A stretch of DNA of 64,000 nucleotides from Phocaeicola_A sp036804505 (GCA_036804505.1 DAIRSI010000017.1:1-64000), one strand, 5' to 3'; counted from the first letter of the stretch, positions 48,796 to 58,869 are shown. A program made the numbers and translations. The notes: a model not told the origin generated them from the sequence alone.

Positions 48796-49887
48796 ATGGT
48801 TGAGAACAATAATTATTGTGTGATATTGGCTGGCGGAGTAGGGGCTAGATTCTGGCCGTTCAGCAGACAGAAGCTGCCAAAGCAGTTTCTGGATTTTTTC
48901 GGTGTCGGACGTTCTTTGCTACAGCAAACGTTTGACAGATTCGTCAAAATCATTCCTTTCGATCACATTTTCATTGTCACGAATGAAGGTTACAAAGATA
49001 TGGTGAGGGAACAGCTTCCCGATCTGGATGAGACTCAGATTCTATTGGAACCGACCCGAAGAAATACAGCTCCTTGCGTAGCATGGGCGGCTTGTCACAT
49101 AAGAGCCTTGAATCCTCATGCAAATTTGATTTTTACACCATCGGACCATTTGATCCTTAAGGAAGATCTCTTTTTGAAGATGATTCTTAAAGGTCTTGAT
49201 TTTGTGGCTACTTCTGATAAACTGTTGGCATTAGGAAGTAAAGCCACCCGCCCGGAAACCCGTTATGGATATATTCAGGTTACCGATGACGGGAAAATAG
49301 GAGATTTTTATAAGGCAAAGAGTTTTACCGAAAAACCGGATCTGGCTTTTGCCAAACTTCTTCTTGATACAGGAGAATTTTATTGGAACACGGGCCTTTT
49401 CATGTGGAATGTGAATGTCATTTTGGAAGCTATCCGAAAATTTATTCCTGAAGTGGCAGTAAAACTGAGACTCGTGGAAAATATTGATATTACCGATTAT
49501 CAGGCGGAAATGGCCTTCATAGAAGATGTTTATCCCTCATGCCCTTATGTGTCCATAGACTATGGTATCATGGAAAAGGCAGATAATGTATATGTTTTAC
49601 TTGGTGATTTCGGATGGGCGGATATGGGTACCTGGGACACTGTTTATGAGGCTTCTCCCAAAGATAAGGACGGCAATGTAGTGATTGATTCCCAGGCGAT
49701 GATGTATCGGTGCAAAAATAATATCGTAAAACTACCTACAGGGAAACTGGGCGTTTTCCAAGATTTGGATGAATATATGATTATTGATACGGATGATGTC
49801 TTGATGATAAGCAAGAAAGAGGATGACCAGTCGGTTCGTAATTTTGTAACTGATGTGCAGTTGAAGCTTGGAGATAAATATGTGTAG
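48796..49887 (+). CDS. manC: Mannose-1-phosphate guanylyltransferase
   Basis: The 363-residue enzyme has the nucleotidyltransferase signature ILAGGVGARFWPFSRQKLPK and QF, EPTRRNTAPCVA, FTPSDHLI and SFTEKPD with YWNTGLFMW. It makes GDP-mannose from mannose-1-phosphate and GTP. It lacks the C-terminal phosphomannose isomerase domain of bifunctional enzymes. ATG 48796 follows the -7 box. Confidence 0.9.
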   Translation: MVENNNYCVILAGGVGARFWPFSRQKLPKQFLDFFGVGRSLLQQTFDRFVKIIPFDHIFIVTNEGYKDMVREQLPDLDETQILLEPTRRNTAPCVAWAACHIRALNPHANLIFTPSDHLILKEDLFLKMILKGLDFVATSDKLLALGSKATRPETRYGYIQVTDDGKIGDFYKAKSFTEKPDLAFAKLLLDTGEFYWNTGLFMWNVNVILEAIRKFIPEVAVKLRLVENIDITDYQAEMAFIEDVYPSCPYVSIDYGIMEKADNVYVLLGDFGWADMGTWDTVYEASPKDKDGNVVIDSQAMMYRCKNNIVKLPTGKLGVFQDLDEYMIIDTDDVLMISKKEDDQSVRNFVTDVQLKLGDKYV

Positions 49888-49911
49888 AATACTTGTTTCT
49901 ATATAAATAAG

Positions 49912-49958
49912 AAAAAAGGATTACCGCTTCTTTCGAAGGGCAATCCTTTTTCTTTTTT
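49912..49958. terminator. Bidirectional terminator
   Basis: AAAAAAGGATT (49912-49922) pairs with AATCCTTTTT (49942-49951), followed by a T-rich run, between convergent genes. Confidence 0.8.
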
Positions 49959-49976
49959 AGAAAATAATATCTGGAT

Positions 49977-50369
49977 TTACATTTGATCGCTTATCGCTTT
50001 GGCAATGGCTTTGAATTCATCATCTGTCAGCTTGAGCTTCGGATTGGAAAAAATCATATCAGATTCCTTGTTGATAGGGACTAGATGGATATGCGCATGT
50101 GGCACTTCAAGTCCTAGAACGGCAATGCCTACCTTCTTGCAGGGAAATGCCTTCTTGATGGCTGCAGCAATGGTTTTTGCGAATAGATGCATTTCACTTA
50201 AATCCTTGTCGTCCATGTCAAAGATATAATCCACTTCCTTTTTAGGTATTACAAGAGTATGTCCTTTAACCAAAGGGTTAATATCTAGGAATGCATAAAA
50301 CTTTTCATTTTCTGCCACCTTATAACTCGGAATATCGCCCGCTACAATTTTACTGAATATACTTGCCAT
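49977..50369 (-). CDS. HIT family nucleotide hydrolase
   Basis: The 130-residue protein has the histidine triad VPHAHIHLVP and a typical start (IFSKIVAGDIPSYKVAENEK). HIT proteins of this type hydrolyse AMP-lysine or similar nucleotidyl amides. It is 19 bases after greA and probably co-transcribed with it. Confidence 0.9.
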   Translation of the reverse strand: MASIFSKIVAGDIPSYKVAENEKFYAFLDINPLVKGHTLVIPKKEVDYIFDMDDKDLSEMHLFAKTIAAAIKKAFPCKKVGIAVLGLEVPHAHIHLVPINKESDMIFSNPKLKLTDDEFKAIAKAISDQM

Positions 50370-50388
50370 AATAGTGTGTCTCCTTAAA

Positions 50389-50853
50389 TTAAAAAGAAAT
50401 GTTCAAAATCTGAAGGTCTATTTTCCCTTGGGGAATGGTAATTTCTGCCACATCTCCCACTTTTTTCCCTAAAAGACCTTGGGCAATAGGTGTTTTAACC
50501 GAAATCTTGCCTTCCTTGAGGTTTGCTTCGCTTTCAGAAACAATGGTATAGACCATTTTCATGTTGTTCTTGACATTTTTCAATTCCACACGGGTACAAA
50601 TCTGGACAGTATTCGTATCCAATTTGGTGGGATCGATAATCTTGGCATCGCCAATGACTGTCTTCAGCTGATTTATTTTCATTTCCAAAAGTCCTTGGGC
50701 TTCTTTTGCGGCATCGTATTCTGCATTTTCGGAAAGGTCTCCTTTATCTCGTGCCTCTGCAATGGCCGCTACAATCTTAGGACGTTGCACAGTTTCTAAT
50801 TCTTTTAATTCGGTTACAAGTTTTTTGTAACCTTCTTCTGACATGTAAGCCAT
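50389..50853 (-). CDS. greA: Transcription elongation factor GreA
   Basis: The 154-residue protein has the N-terminal coiled coil (EARDKGDLSENAEYDAAKEA with acidic tip residues) and a C-terminal FKBP-like domain (TPIAQGLLGKKVGDVAEITI). It stimulates RNA cleavage by stalled RNA polymerase. ATG 50853 has a strong GGAGGA site just upstream. This is the last ATG before the domain apart from Met at 50844. Confidence 0.95.
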   Translation of the reverse strand: MAYMSEEGYKKLVTELKELETVQRPKIVAAIAEARDKGDLSENAEYDAAKEAQGLLEMKINQLKTVIGDAKIIDPTKLDTNTVQICTRVELKNVKNNMKMVYTIVSESEANLKEGKISVKTPIAQGLLGKKVGDVAEITIPQGKIDLQILNISF

Positions 50854-50958
50854 AATTTTTCCTCCATTAATTTTATCGTTTATTACGATAGGATACATAA
50901 CAAAAAGAATTCCGACATAGAGAGATATGTCGGAACCCTTAATTCATTTTCTCAGTTG

Positions 50959-50990
50959 CAAAGATAACCTTATTTTTTCCCTTTGTCAAG
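50959..50990 (-). promoter_or_regulatory. Promoter of greA
   Basis: Minus-strand -7 box TATCTTTG (50959-50966) and CTTG (50987-50990), 20 bases apart. Confidence 0.6.
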
Positions 50991-51046
50991 TTTTAAAGTA
51001 TGCTTTGTAACATAATTTTAGATTTGTTTGTTTACAACTCTTTGGA

Positions 51047-52189
51047 CTATAAAAGTTTTAATACTTCATTCTCAACATTCTTGATATCTTCGCTACGCAT
51101 TTTCAGCTCGTTGTTCCGATTAATCAAGAAGAATGTCGGGATCTTTTCTACGTTGTAGAGAGCCACATTTCCGGAATATATTCCGTTCTCGTCACGAACA
51201 CAAATCCATGGCAGATTGTCAGCAACCGTTTTCCAATAATGATCGTCTCCGTCAAGTGAAATCTGATAGATTTCCAATCCTTTGCTCTTGTATTTTGAAT
51301 AGAGTTCATTCAATGCTATATTTCTGCTTGGAGAGGCGGCATTGGCATAAACAGTGAAATCAAGTAAAACAACTTTTCCTTTAAGTTGCGACAAGCGGCG
51401 GGTGTTACCGTTCAAATCATTCAAGGCGATATCGATGAGGCCTGTTTCCTGAACTCCTCCTTTCACTTCAATCGTTTTTGTTACAGGGCGGCGAGTGTTC
51501 TTCATTCCCCGAATGGCTATGTTATGAAGATTGATGGAACGATCGGAATGCGGATATTTCATATCCCAGCTGGTTGCAACTGCAGCAAAGCATTTGATGT
51601 CTTCACGATTCGTCAAAGGGTCGAAAATCAGGTAGTTGTTTATTTTCTGGAATAAGGCAAAATAAGAATAAGCCGAAGCCGGATTCTGGAAAATGTATTG
51701 CCTCTTTACTTTATATTTGTACGCATCAATCATGTGCTGGACGCTGTCCTGTATTTCTCCTGGAGCCAGAGTCTTGCTGCTTGCTATTTTTTGGACATTG
51801 CTCTCCAAATCGAGTTGTAGTTTGGATAGCTCTTTGATTTTGGAACAGTTTTCCGATCCGCTGACTTCGTATTCCATAGGAAGTTTTGTAAAGTCGGCTT
51901 TTACGGTGACAGTCTCGGTGGAGTCTATGGAAAGATTGATGAGCTTATCCTCAACTCTCAGGCTGTAGAAGTCTGGTGCAAGCGCTCCTTTTTGCTTGAA
52001 TTGGAAAGAACCGTCGCCGGAAAGTTTCACGGAATCGATGTCTTCAATTCCGCCAATATCCGTGGATTCCAGGTAAAGCGTTTTTCCGGAAGCTCCGGAA
52101 ATGTTCCCTTCAATCGTGAATTTCGGGTTGTTTTCGCAAGCGCTTAATGCCAAGACAACAGTGGCCGAAATCAATAATGTCTTTTTCAT
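51047..52189 (-). CDS. DUF4369/thioredoxin-like lipoprotein without redox cysteines
   Basis: The 380-residue protein has a lipoprotein signal (ATVVLALSACEN), an N-terminal DUF4369 domain (FTIEGNISGASGKTLYLEST) and a C-terminal AhpC/TlpA-like thioredoxin fold (LKGKVVLLDFTVYANAASPS, then VEKIPTFFLINRNNEL). Where TlpA proteins have WCxxC the sequence reads VYANAASPS, so the fold lacks the redox pair. It is probably periplasmic, with a non-redox role. Its cis-proline segment (KIPTFFL) is kept. Confidence 0.85.
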   Translation of the reverse strand: MKKTLLISATVVLALSACENNPKFTIEGNISGASGKTLYLESTDIGGIEDIDSVKLSGDGSFQFKQKGALAPDFYSLRVEDKLINLSIDSTETVTVKADFTKLPMEYEVSGSENCSKIKELSKLQLDLESNVQKIASSKTLAPGEIQDSVQHMIDAYKYKVKRQYIFQNPASAYSYFALFQKINNYLIFDPLTNREDIKCFAAVATSWDMKYPHSDRSINLHNIAIRGMKNTRRPVTKTIEVKGGVQETGLIDIALNDLNGNTRRLSQLKGKVVLLDFTVYANAASPSRNIALNELYSKYKSKGLEIYQISLDGDDHYWKTVADNLPWICVRDENGIYSGNVALYNVEKIPTFFLINRNNELKMRSEDIKNVENEVLKLL

Positions 52190-52231
52190 GATAGATATCT
52201 TTTAAACTTATTTTCTATTTTTAAAGTTTTG

Positions 52232-52263
52232 CAAAGATATATTTCATCTTGACATTTTACAAA
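52232..52263 (-). promoter_or_regulatory. Promoter of the thioredoxin-like lipoprotein
   Basis: Minus-strand -7 box TATCTTTG (52232-52239) and -33 box TTTG (52260-52263), 20 bases apart. Confidence 0.7.
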
Positions 52264-52345
52264 GTTTTTGGCTTCTTTCTTTGATAAAAATTATAAATAT
52301 GTGAAACTTTTTCGCTAATTCACATGAAGTTACGTTTTAAAATAG

Positions 52346-52353
52346 TATATTTG
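52346..52353 (+). promoter_or_regulatory. -7 box TATATTTG of pnp
   Basis: TATATTTG followed by CGC, 28 bases before the pnp ATG. Confidence 0.55.
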
Positions 52354-52381
52354 CGCGAATTTTAGAAAAGAAATAAATTTT

Positions 52382-54682
52382 ATGATTAACCCCATTGTTA
52401 AGACAATCGAGTTGCCTGATGGAAGAACCATCACACTCGAAACCGGGAAATTGGCCAAGCAGGCTGACGGAGCAGTGATGCTTCGTATGGGTAACACCAT
52501 GTTGCTTGCTACTGTTTGTGCGGCTAAAGATGCAGTTCCCGGAACAGATTTTATGCCTCTACAGGTAGAGTACAAAGAAAAATATTCGGCGTTCGGCCGT
52601 TATCCGGGAGGCTTCACTAAGAGAGAGGGGAAAGCATCGGATTATGAAATCCTGACGTGCCGTTTGGTTGACCGTACATTGCGGCCACTTTTCCCTGATA
52701 ACTATCATGCAGAAGTTTATGTAAACATTATACTTTTTTCAGCAGATGGCGTAGATATGCCTGATGCGTTGGCAGGCCTGGCTGCTTCGGCAGCGTTGTC
52801 TGTTTCCGATATTCCTTTCGGCGGACCTATTTCTGAAGTCAGAGTTATTCGTCTTGACGGAGAGTATATCGTTAACCCGACTTTCGCTCAAGTTGAGAAA
52901 GCTGACATTGATGTTATGGTGGGTGCCACTTATGACAACATCATGATGGTTGAAGGCGAAATGGACGAGGTTTCCGAGCAGGATCTTCTTCAGGCCATGA
53001 AGGTTGCACATGAGGCTATCAAAGTTCAGTGCAAGGCTCAGATGGAATTGACTGAAGAGGTCGGAAAAACTGTGAAACGTGAGTATTGCCACGAAGAAAA
53101 CGATGATGATCTTCGCAAGGCTGTTCACGAACAGTGCTATGCAAAAGCTTATGCCATTGCAGAAGCCGGGAACAAAGACAAGCATGCTCGCGAAGATGCA
53201 TTCAATGCTATCGTCGATGAGTTCAAAGCTCAATTCACTGAAGAGGAATTGGAAACAAAAGGCCCGATGATTGATCGCTATTATGCGGATGTAGAACGTG
53301 ATGCGATGCGTCGTTGCATTCTTGATGAAGGAAAGCGCCTTGACGGACGCAAGACTACTGAGATTCGTCCTATTTGGTGTGAGGCAGGTTATCTTCCTGG
53401 TCCTCACGGTTCTGCTATTTTCACTCGTGGTGAAACACAGTCTCTTTCTACTGTAACATTGGGAACAAAATCTGATGAGAAGATAATCGATGATGTTCTT
53501 ACTCAAGGTAAGGAGCGTTTCCTTCTTCATTATAATTTTCCTCCATTCAGTACAGGCGAAGCGAAGGCTCAGCGTGGTGTAGGACGTCGTGAAATCGGTC
53601 ATGGCAACCTGGCTTGCCGTGCCTTGAAACGCATGATTCCGAAAGATTATCCATATACTGTTCGTGTCGTTTCTGATATTCTTGAATCCAACGGTTCTTC
53701 TTCTATGGCTACTGTTTGTGCCGGAACTCTGGCATTGATGGATGCAGGTGTAAAGATTCGTAAACCGGTTTCCGGTATTGCAATGGGTCTTATCAAGAAC
53801 CCGGGAGAAGACAAGTATGCTATTCTTTCCGATATTCTTGGTGATGAGGATCACTTGGGTGATATGGACTTTAAGACTACCGGTACGAAGGATGGACTTA
53901 CGGCTACTCAGATGGATATCAAATGCGACGGATTGTCGTTCGAAATACTTGAGAAGGCTTTACTGCAGGCAAAAGAAGGACGTATGCACATTCTTGGCAA
54001 ACTTCAGGAATGTATCGCTGAACCGCGTGCCGACTTGAAACCTCATGCTCCACGCATCGAAACCATGATGATTCCTAAGGAGTACATCGGAGCAGTAATA
54101 GGCCCGGGTGGTAAGATTATTCAAGGAATGCAAGAAGAGACAGGAGCTACAATATCTATTGAAGAAGTTGAACAAGGTGGTTACATTGAGATAGCCGGCA
54201 AGAGCAAAGATATTATCGATGCTGCTGTTGCAAAGATCAGAGCCATTGTTGCAATTCCGGAAGTCGGAGAAATATATCATGGCAAGATTCGTAGCATTAT
54301 GCCTTATGGCGCATTTGTTGAATTCATGCCGGGTAAGGATGGCTTGCTTCATATTTCGGAAATAGACTGGAAACGTCTTGAAACCGTTGAGGAGGCTGGC
54401 TTGAAGGAAGGTGACCAGATTGACGTGAAACTTGTTGAGATCGATCAGAAGACAGGCAAGTTCAAATTGTCTCGTCGTGTATTGCTTCCAAAACCGGAAG
54501 GATACGAAGAGCCTCAGCGTCCGGCACGTCCACCGCGTGGTGACCGTCCTCGTCATGACAGAAATGACCGTGGAGATCGTGGAGACCGTCGTGATCGCGG
54601 AGAACGAAGAGATCATGAGTTTCATCGTAACGAGAATTCTGAACATCAGGAGCAATCTTCTCAGGAGAATAATCCGGAATAA
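52382..54682 (+). CDS. pnp: Polyribonucleotide nucleotidyltransferase
   Basis: The 766-residue enzyme has two RNase PH domains, a KH domain (MIPKEYIGAVIGPGGKIIQG) and an S1 domain (YHGKIRSIMPYGAFVEFMPG, then KDGLLHISEI). It degrades RNA from the 3' end using phosphate. The C-terminal 60 residues are rich in Arg, Asp and Gly (DRNDRGDRGDRRDRGERRDH), an extension seen in Bacteroidetes enzymes. Confidence 0.95.
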   Translation: MINPIVKTIELPDGRTITLETGKLAKQADGAVMLRMGNTMLLATVCAAKDAVPGTDFMPLQVEYKEKYSAFGRYPGGFTKREGKASDYEILTCRLVDRTLRPLFPDNYHAEVYVNIILFSADGVDMPDALAGLAASAALSVSDIPFGGPISEVRVIRLDGEYIVNPTFAQVEKADIDVMVGATYDNIMMVEGEMDEVSEQDLLQAMKVAHEAIKVQCKAQMELTEEVGKTVKREYCHEENDDDLRKAVHEQCYAKAYAIAEAGNKDKHAREDAFNAIVDEFKAQFTEEELETKGPMIDRYYADVERDAMRRCILDEGKRLDGRKTTEIRPIWCEAGYLPGPHGSAIFTRGETQSLSTVTLGTKSDEKIIDDVLTQGKERFLLHYNFPPFSTGEAKAQRGVGRREIGHGNLACRALKRMIPKDYPYTVRVVSDILESNGSSSMATVCAGTLALMDAGVKIRKPVSGIAMGLIKNPGEDKYAILSDILGDEDHLGDMDFKTTGTKDGLTATQMDIKCDGLSFEILEKALLQAKEGRMHILGKLQECIAEPRADLKPHAPRIETMMIPKEYIGAVIGPGGKIIQGMQEETGATISIEEVEQGGYIEIAGKSKDIIDAAVAKIRAIVAIPEVGEIYHGKIRSIMPYGAFVEFMPGKDGLLHISEIDWKRLETVEEAGLKEGDQIDVKLVEIDQKTGKFKLSRRVLLPKPEGYEEPQRPARPPRGDRPRHDRNDRGDRGDRRDRGERRDHEFHRNENSEHQEQSSQENNPE

Positions 54683-54705
54683 GATTCGTCTTGAAATATA
54701 AATGA

Positions 54706-54745
54706 AAGCGTGGCAATATCTGAAAAGATTTTGCCACGTTTCTCT
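54706..54745 (+). terminator. Terminator of pnp
   Basis: AAGCGTGGCAA (54706-54716) and TTGCCACGTTT (54731-54741) pair (one G-T), followed by a T-rich stretch. Confidence 0.75.
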
Positions 54746-54880
54746 TTATTGTAAAATGTGATTCCAGACTCTATCATTTTAATATGGATAATCCTTTACT
54801 CAAACTGATAAAAAGATGACTATCTTACTGTACTTTCTTTGATATTTGTATATTTTTAAACTTTTACTTTTTCTTTATAT

Positions 54881-54911
54881 TTTGATTTTACCACATTAAG
54901 GCATATTTTTG
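54881..54911 (+). promoter_or_regulatory. Promoter of the GH2 gene
   Basis: -33 TTTG (54881-54884) and -7 TATTTTTG (54904-54911), 19 bases apart, 21 bases before the ATG. Confidence 0.75.
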
Positions 54912-54932
54912 TAGAAAATTAAAAAAAATACT

Positions 54933-57077
54933 ATGATCAAATCTTTCTTTTCGAAAGTTGTATCCCTTACAGCTGTTTTTTCGATAGCTACAGTGGGAGT
55001 TTTTGGAGCAAAGCTAGCCGATAGTAATCCTGTTTTAGGCAGTAAAGTGACTAACCTTGATAAGTGGCAGTTTGCCAAATCTGCTCCCGAGATGTGGACA
55101 AATGTTACCATACCGCATTCTTGTAATGCCATTGATGGCCATTCATCTTCTTATTACAGAGGAAAAACCTACTATAAGAAAATCCTGAATTTTACCAGTG
55201 AGCAAGCTGCCAAGCCACAGTTCCTGTTGTTTGAGGGCGCAGCACAGGCTGCAACCGTTTCTGTCAATGGCAAAGTATTGACTATCCATAAAGGAGGTTA
55301 TACTCCATTTGTAGTATCTTTAAAAGATGCAGTGAAACCGGGTGAAAATGAAATTCTTGTGATGTGTGATAATACGGAGGATATGGAATTGATTCCAGTC
55401 AGCTCCGATTTCAATAAAAACAACGGACTTCATAATCCTGCTTTCTTGCTGGAGATGAACGAAGTGTATGCTTCTCCTGTCAATTATGGTTTGTACAGAA
55501 TGCATGTGACAACTCCTGAAGTTTCAGAAAGTAAAGCTATTACCCAAATCAATACATATATACAGAATGCTTCGAAACAGCAACAAAAAGTGACAGTCTT
55601 TCTGTCACTGATTGACGCCAGCGGTAAAGTTTGTTATAGCAGTAAGGATAAGATTGTACTGAAAGAAAACAGTGGAATGGATTTTCAAAAGAAGTTTTCA
55701 TTAAACAAACCTCATTTGTGGAATGGCCTTGCCGATCCATATTTGTATACCGTGAAATTGCAGATCGCTGATTCAAAGGGTACGGTTCTGGATAATCTTG
55801 GTACGACTGTAGGATACAGATATTATAGAATGGATGCCGAAAAGGGCTTTTTCCTGAACGGGCATTCATATCCTTTGCGGGGAGTCTCGATGCATCAGGA
55901 TTGGGATAAATGTGCTTCGGCTGTTTCCATGGAGCAGTTTGATAAGGATTATTCCATTATAAAGGAGCTCGGAGCCAATTTCTTGAGATTGGCTCATTAT
56001 CCGCATAACGATTATGCATTCAAGAAATGCGATGAAATGGGCATTATTGTTCAAACGGAAATACCTTGGGTCAATATCTGCGGAGTAAAAGCTACTGCCA
56101 CCTATTTCGATAATATCCATCAGCAGATGAAAGAAATGATTGCGAATCTGTATAACCATCCATCCATTGTTTGCTGGGGAATGTGGAATGAACTTGATGC
56201 TTGGGGAAATACAGATCATTTCCAAGGTAAGATTGATACCGAAAGAGTTGTTAAGGAAACGGCCCGCCTGCATGATTTTGCAAAATCACTCGATTTACAT
56301 CGTTTGGTTGGGATGACTGATTGCTCTAATTTTGAGCGCGACGGATACAGGAATCTGAAAGGTGATTATTATTCGGAAAATAGATATAACGGATGGTATT
56401 ACAATGAATTTTCTGATTTTACAAAAGAGATGACCGGTGATCATCAGAAAATGGGAATACTGAATGTCTCCGAATACGGATGTGGCATCAATCCTTTTTG
56501 CCATTCGCTCGATCCATTGAAGACCACTAAAAGAGCAACCGGAGGAAGTCGCCATGATGAAGAGTTTGGTAATTTGCTCCATGAATCACATTTAAAGCAA
56601 ATTATGGAAATGCCTTTCATTAATTTTACTTCTTTGTGGATTATGTTTGATTTTCCTGTAGCCAATCGCTTCGAAGGATATATGGATACGGAAGACGGGG
56701 TGAATTTTTCGGAGAGTGAGGACCGCAAGTTTATGAATGATAAAGGTCTTGTTACAAGAGATAGAATGACGAAGAAAGATGTTTTCTACCTCTACAAGTC
56801 AGCATGGAATAACAAGGAAACTACGGTGTATATCACTAGTCGCAGATTTAAACTGCGTCCCGCTGATACTCCTGTACAGATAAAAGTATATAGCAATGCA
56901 AAGACTTTGACTTTATTCCAGAATGGTAAGGAAGTTGAAACGCTTAATGGATCCGGTGAGAAAACAGGTGTGATCTGGAATTTCAAACCTATAAGTTTTA
57001 CCAGTCAGAAGGACTCTTTTAAAGTAGTATCAGACAACGGTACCGCAGATGAAGTGGAATTTTTTCAAATGAAATAA
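54933..57077 (+). CDS. GH2 family glycoside hydrolase
   Basis: The 714-residue exported enzyme has a signal peptide (VSLTAVFSIATVGVFGAK), a sugar-binding jelly-roll domain, an immunoglobulin-like domain and a TIM barrel. The acid/base glutamate is in CWGMWNELDAWGN and the nucleophile glutamate in LNVSEYGCGINPF. It is probably a beta-galactosidase or related exo-enzyme acting in the periplasm or at the surface. A GH43 gene follows after seven bases. Confidence 0.9.
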   Translation: MIKSFFSKVVSLTAVFSIATVGVFGAKLADSNPVLGSKVTNLDKWQFAKSAPEMWTNVTIPHSCNAIDGHSSSYYRGKTYYKKILNFTSEQAAKPQFLLFEGAAQAATVSVNGKVLTIHKGGYTPFVVSLKDAVKPGENEILVMCDNTEDMELIPVSSDFNKNNGLHNPAFLLEMNEVYASPVNYGLYRMHVTTPEVSESKAITQINTYIQNASKQQQKVTVFLSLIDASGKVCYSSKDKIVLKENSGMDFQKKFSLNKPHLWNGLADPYLYTVKLQIADSKGTVLDNLGTTVGYRYYRMDAEKGFFLNGHSYPLRGVSMHQDWDKCASAVSMEQFDKDYSIIKELGANFLRLAHYPHNDYAFKKCDEMGIIVQTEIPWVNICGVKATATYFDNIHQQMKEMIANLYNHPSIVCWGMWNELDAWGNTDHFQGKIDTERVVKETARLHDFAKSLDLHRLVGMTDCSNFERDGYRNLKGDYYSENRYNGWYYNEFSDFTKEMTGDHQKMGILNVSEYGCGINPFCHSLDPLKTTKRATGGSRHDEEFGNLLHESHLKQIMEMPFINFTSLWIMFDFPVANRFEGYMDTEDGVNFSESEDRKFMNDKGLVTRDRMTKKDVFYLYKSAWNNKETTVYITSRRFKLRPADTPVQIKVYSNAKTLTLFQNGKEVETLNGSGEKTGVIWNFKPISFTSQKDSFKVVSDNGTADEVEFFQMK

Positions 57078-57084
57078 GAAGATC

Positions 57085-58083
57085 ATGAAAAGTATATTAA
57101 TTGGTTTCGTCAGTAGCATTTTGTTCCTGGCACCTTTGACAGCACAAAAAAGTTTTGTATTGCCTTTTAAGAAAGGTCAGGCTTTAGATTCTATTTCCTT
57201 AAGTGATCCCTGCATTCTTGCCGACAAGAAAACAAATATGTATTATATGACGGGAACCGGCGGATTTTTATGGAAGAGTAAAGATCTCAAGTATTGGGAT
57301 GGTCCCTATCAAGTTACCCAAACGGATCCGAAGTCTTGGATGGGCCCTAAGCCTATGATATGGGCAGCAGAAATTCATCCTTTTAAAGGAAAATATTATT
57401 ATTTTGCTACTTTCACCAACCGTGAAGTGAAAATTGATACTGTGAAGGGCAATGTTATAGAGCGTAGAGCCAGTCATATACTGGTTAGTGATAAACCGGA
57501 CGGTCCTTATAAGCCAATGAAGGATCCTACTTATTTGCCTGCTAACAAGCCTACTTTGGATGGCACTTTTTGGGTCGAAAATGGGAAACCTTATATGGTT
57601 TACTGTTATGAGTGGCTTCAAAACTGGAACGGAACAATAGAAAAAATAGCTCTGAAACCTGACTTAAGTGGTTCCATTGGGAAGGGAAAAGTCCTTTTCC
57701 GTGCAAGTGATTCTCCGTGGAGTAGAGAAAAGGATGCAGAGGGAAATATCAAGCCTAATAAAGTAACCGACGGGCCCTATCTTTTCAGAACGGGAACCGG
57801 TCGCTTGGGAATGATTTGGACCAGTTGGGTTTATGATGTATATACACAAGGTGTGGCATATTCTAAGAGTGGGAATCTCGATGGTCCCTGGGTTCAAGAG
57901 AAATTGCCTATAACGCCGCCTGATTTTGGGCATGGAATGCTTTTTCGGACTTTGAAAGGGAAGTGGTTGATGTCTGTACATAGTCATAAGATCATTGACG
58001 GACGAACTGTAAGAATCCCTCATTTGTTTGAAGTTGATTTGTCGGGCGACAAACTGGTCGTTGGTAAACCTTATATCCCTTGA
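57085..58083 (+). CDS. GH43 family glycoside hydrolase
   Basis: The 332-residue exported protein has a signal peptide (SILFLAPLTAQ) and the five-bladed propeller of GH43: LSDPCILADKKTNMYYMTGT with the base Asp, then PMIWAAEIHPFKGKYYYFAT and TLDGTFWVENGKPYMVY. The position where many GH43 enzymes have Glu-Gly-Pro reads Asp-Gly-Pro (VTDGPYLFRTGTG), so the acid residue may differ. Candidate activities are arabinofuranosidase or galactanase. It is co-transcribed with GH2. Confidence 0.85.
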   Translation: MKSILIGFVSSILFLAPLTAQKSFVLPFKKGQALDSISLSDPCILADKKTNMYYMTGTGGFLWKSKDLKYWDGPYQVTQTDPKSWMGPKPMIWAAEIHPFKGKYYYFATFTNREVKIDTVKGNVIERRASHILVSDKPDGPYKPMKDPTYLPANKPTLDGTFWVENGKPYMVYCYEWLQNWNGTIEKIALKPDLSGSIGKGKVLFRASDSPWSREKDAEGNIKPNKVTDGPYLFRTGTGRLGMIWTSWVYDVYTQGVAYSKSGNLDGPWVQEKLPITPPDFGHGMLFRTLKGKWLMSVHSHKIIDGRTVRIPHLFEVDLSGDKLVVGKPYIP

Positions 58084-58198
58084 AGGCAAGTTAATAGAAA
58101 GTATGCTATTTTGTTCTAAAAGTGATATAAACTAAGATTTGTCTTTGTTATTTCTGATTCTTTTTCAAAATTCGTTCTTCTCTTAAAATATACTATTG

Positions 58199-58798
58199 AT
58201 GAATGAAACTCCCGATATTGAATTGTTGTGTAGAGGTGATATGTTAACCTTTAAAAAGTTCTTTGAGCATTATTATCCAATACTTATGAGCTTTTCATGT
58301 CGATTTGTAGAGAGGCAGGTTTCAGAAGATTTGGTTCAGGAAGTATTTATCAATGTGTGGGAAAAACGAGATTCTTTGAAAGCAGACAATACTCTTTCGT
58401 TCCTGTTGAAAAGTGTCCAAAACAAATGTCTGGATTATTTGAAGCATAAATCCATTGTAGAAAGTTACGAGTCTCAAGTTCGGATAGCGGGTTCAAGGAT
58501 GGAATATATCATGGAGCGAACTGATAATAATCAGATATACACTGCCATCGACAGAAAGGAATTGTATGAGGAATTGAAATCCGCCATATCCAAACTGCCA
58601 TCGAAATGCGCTCAAGCTTGTGAACTTTATTATTTTCAAGGGTATTCCACAAAGGAAATAGCTGTTATGATGGACGTATCTTCCAGAACAATTGAAGGAT
58701 ATTTCTATCAGGCGGTGAAATTTTTAAAAGATGAATTGCGTGATACCAATCTTCTTGAATTATTGATGATATTAGAAGCATCGCACTTTCTTTCTTAG
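58199..58798 (+). CDS. ECF sigma factor of the polysaccharide locus
   Basis: The 199-residue sigma-70 family protein has region 2 (FCRFVERQVSEDLVQEVFIN-like, read SFSCRFVERQVSEDLVQEVF) and region 4 (YSTKEIAVMMDVSSRTIEGY). It is followed by a FecR-type anti-sigma gene and a SusC with a signalling domain, the usual layout of ECF-controlled Bacteroides glycan loci. A terminator separates it from fecR. Confidence 0.9.
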   Translation: MNETPDIELLCRGDMLTFKKFFEHYYPILMSFSCRFVERQVSEDLVQEVFINVWEKRDSLKADNTLSFLLKSVQNKCLDYLKHKSIVESYESQVRIAGSRMEYIMERTDNNQIYTAIDRKELYEELKSAISKLPSKCAQACELYYFQGYSTKEIAVMMDVSSRTIEGYFYQAVKFLKDELRDTNLLELLMILEASHFLS

Positions 58799-58869
58799 AA
58801 ATTTTCAGAGTATTTTGTTTGAATCATATCATTTCTTGTCTTCCATTAGATTCGGCAATAGTTATGTTT

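Noticed and set aside
52739..53854. 371-residue minus-strand frame
   Set aside because: It is antisense to pnp, an unmistakable housekeeping gene; long shadows arise from its codon pattern.
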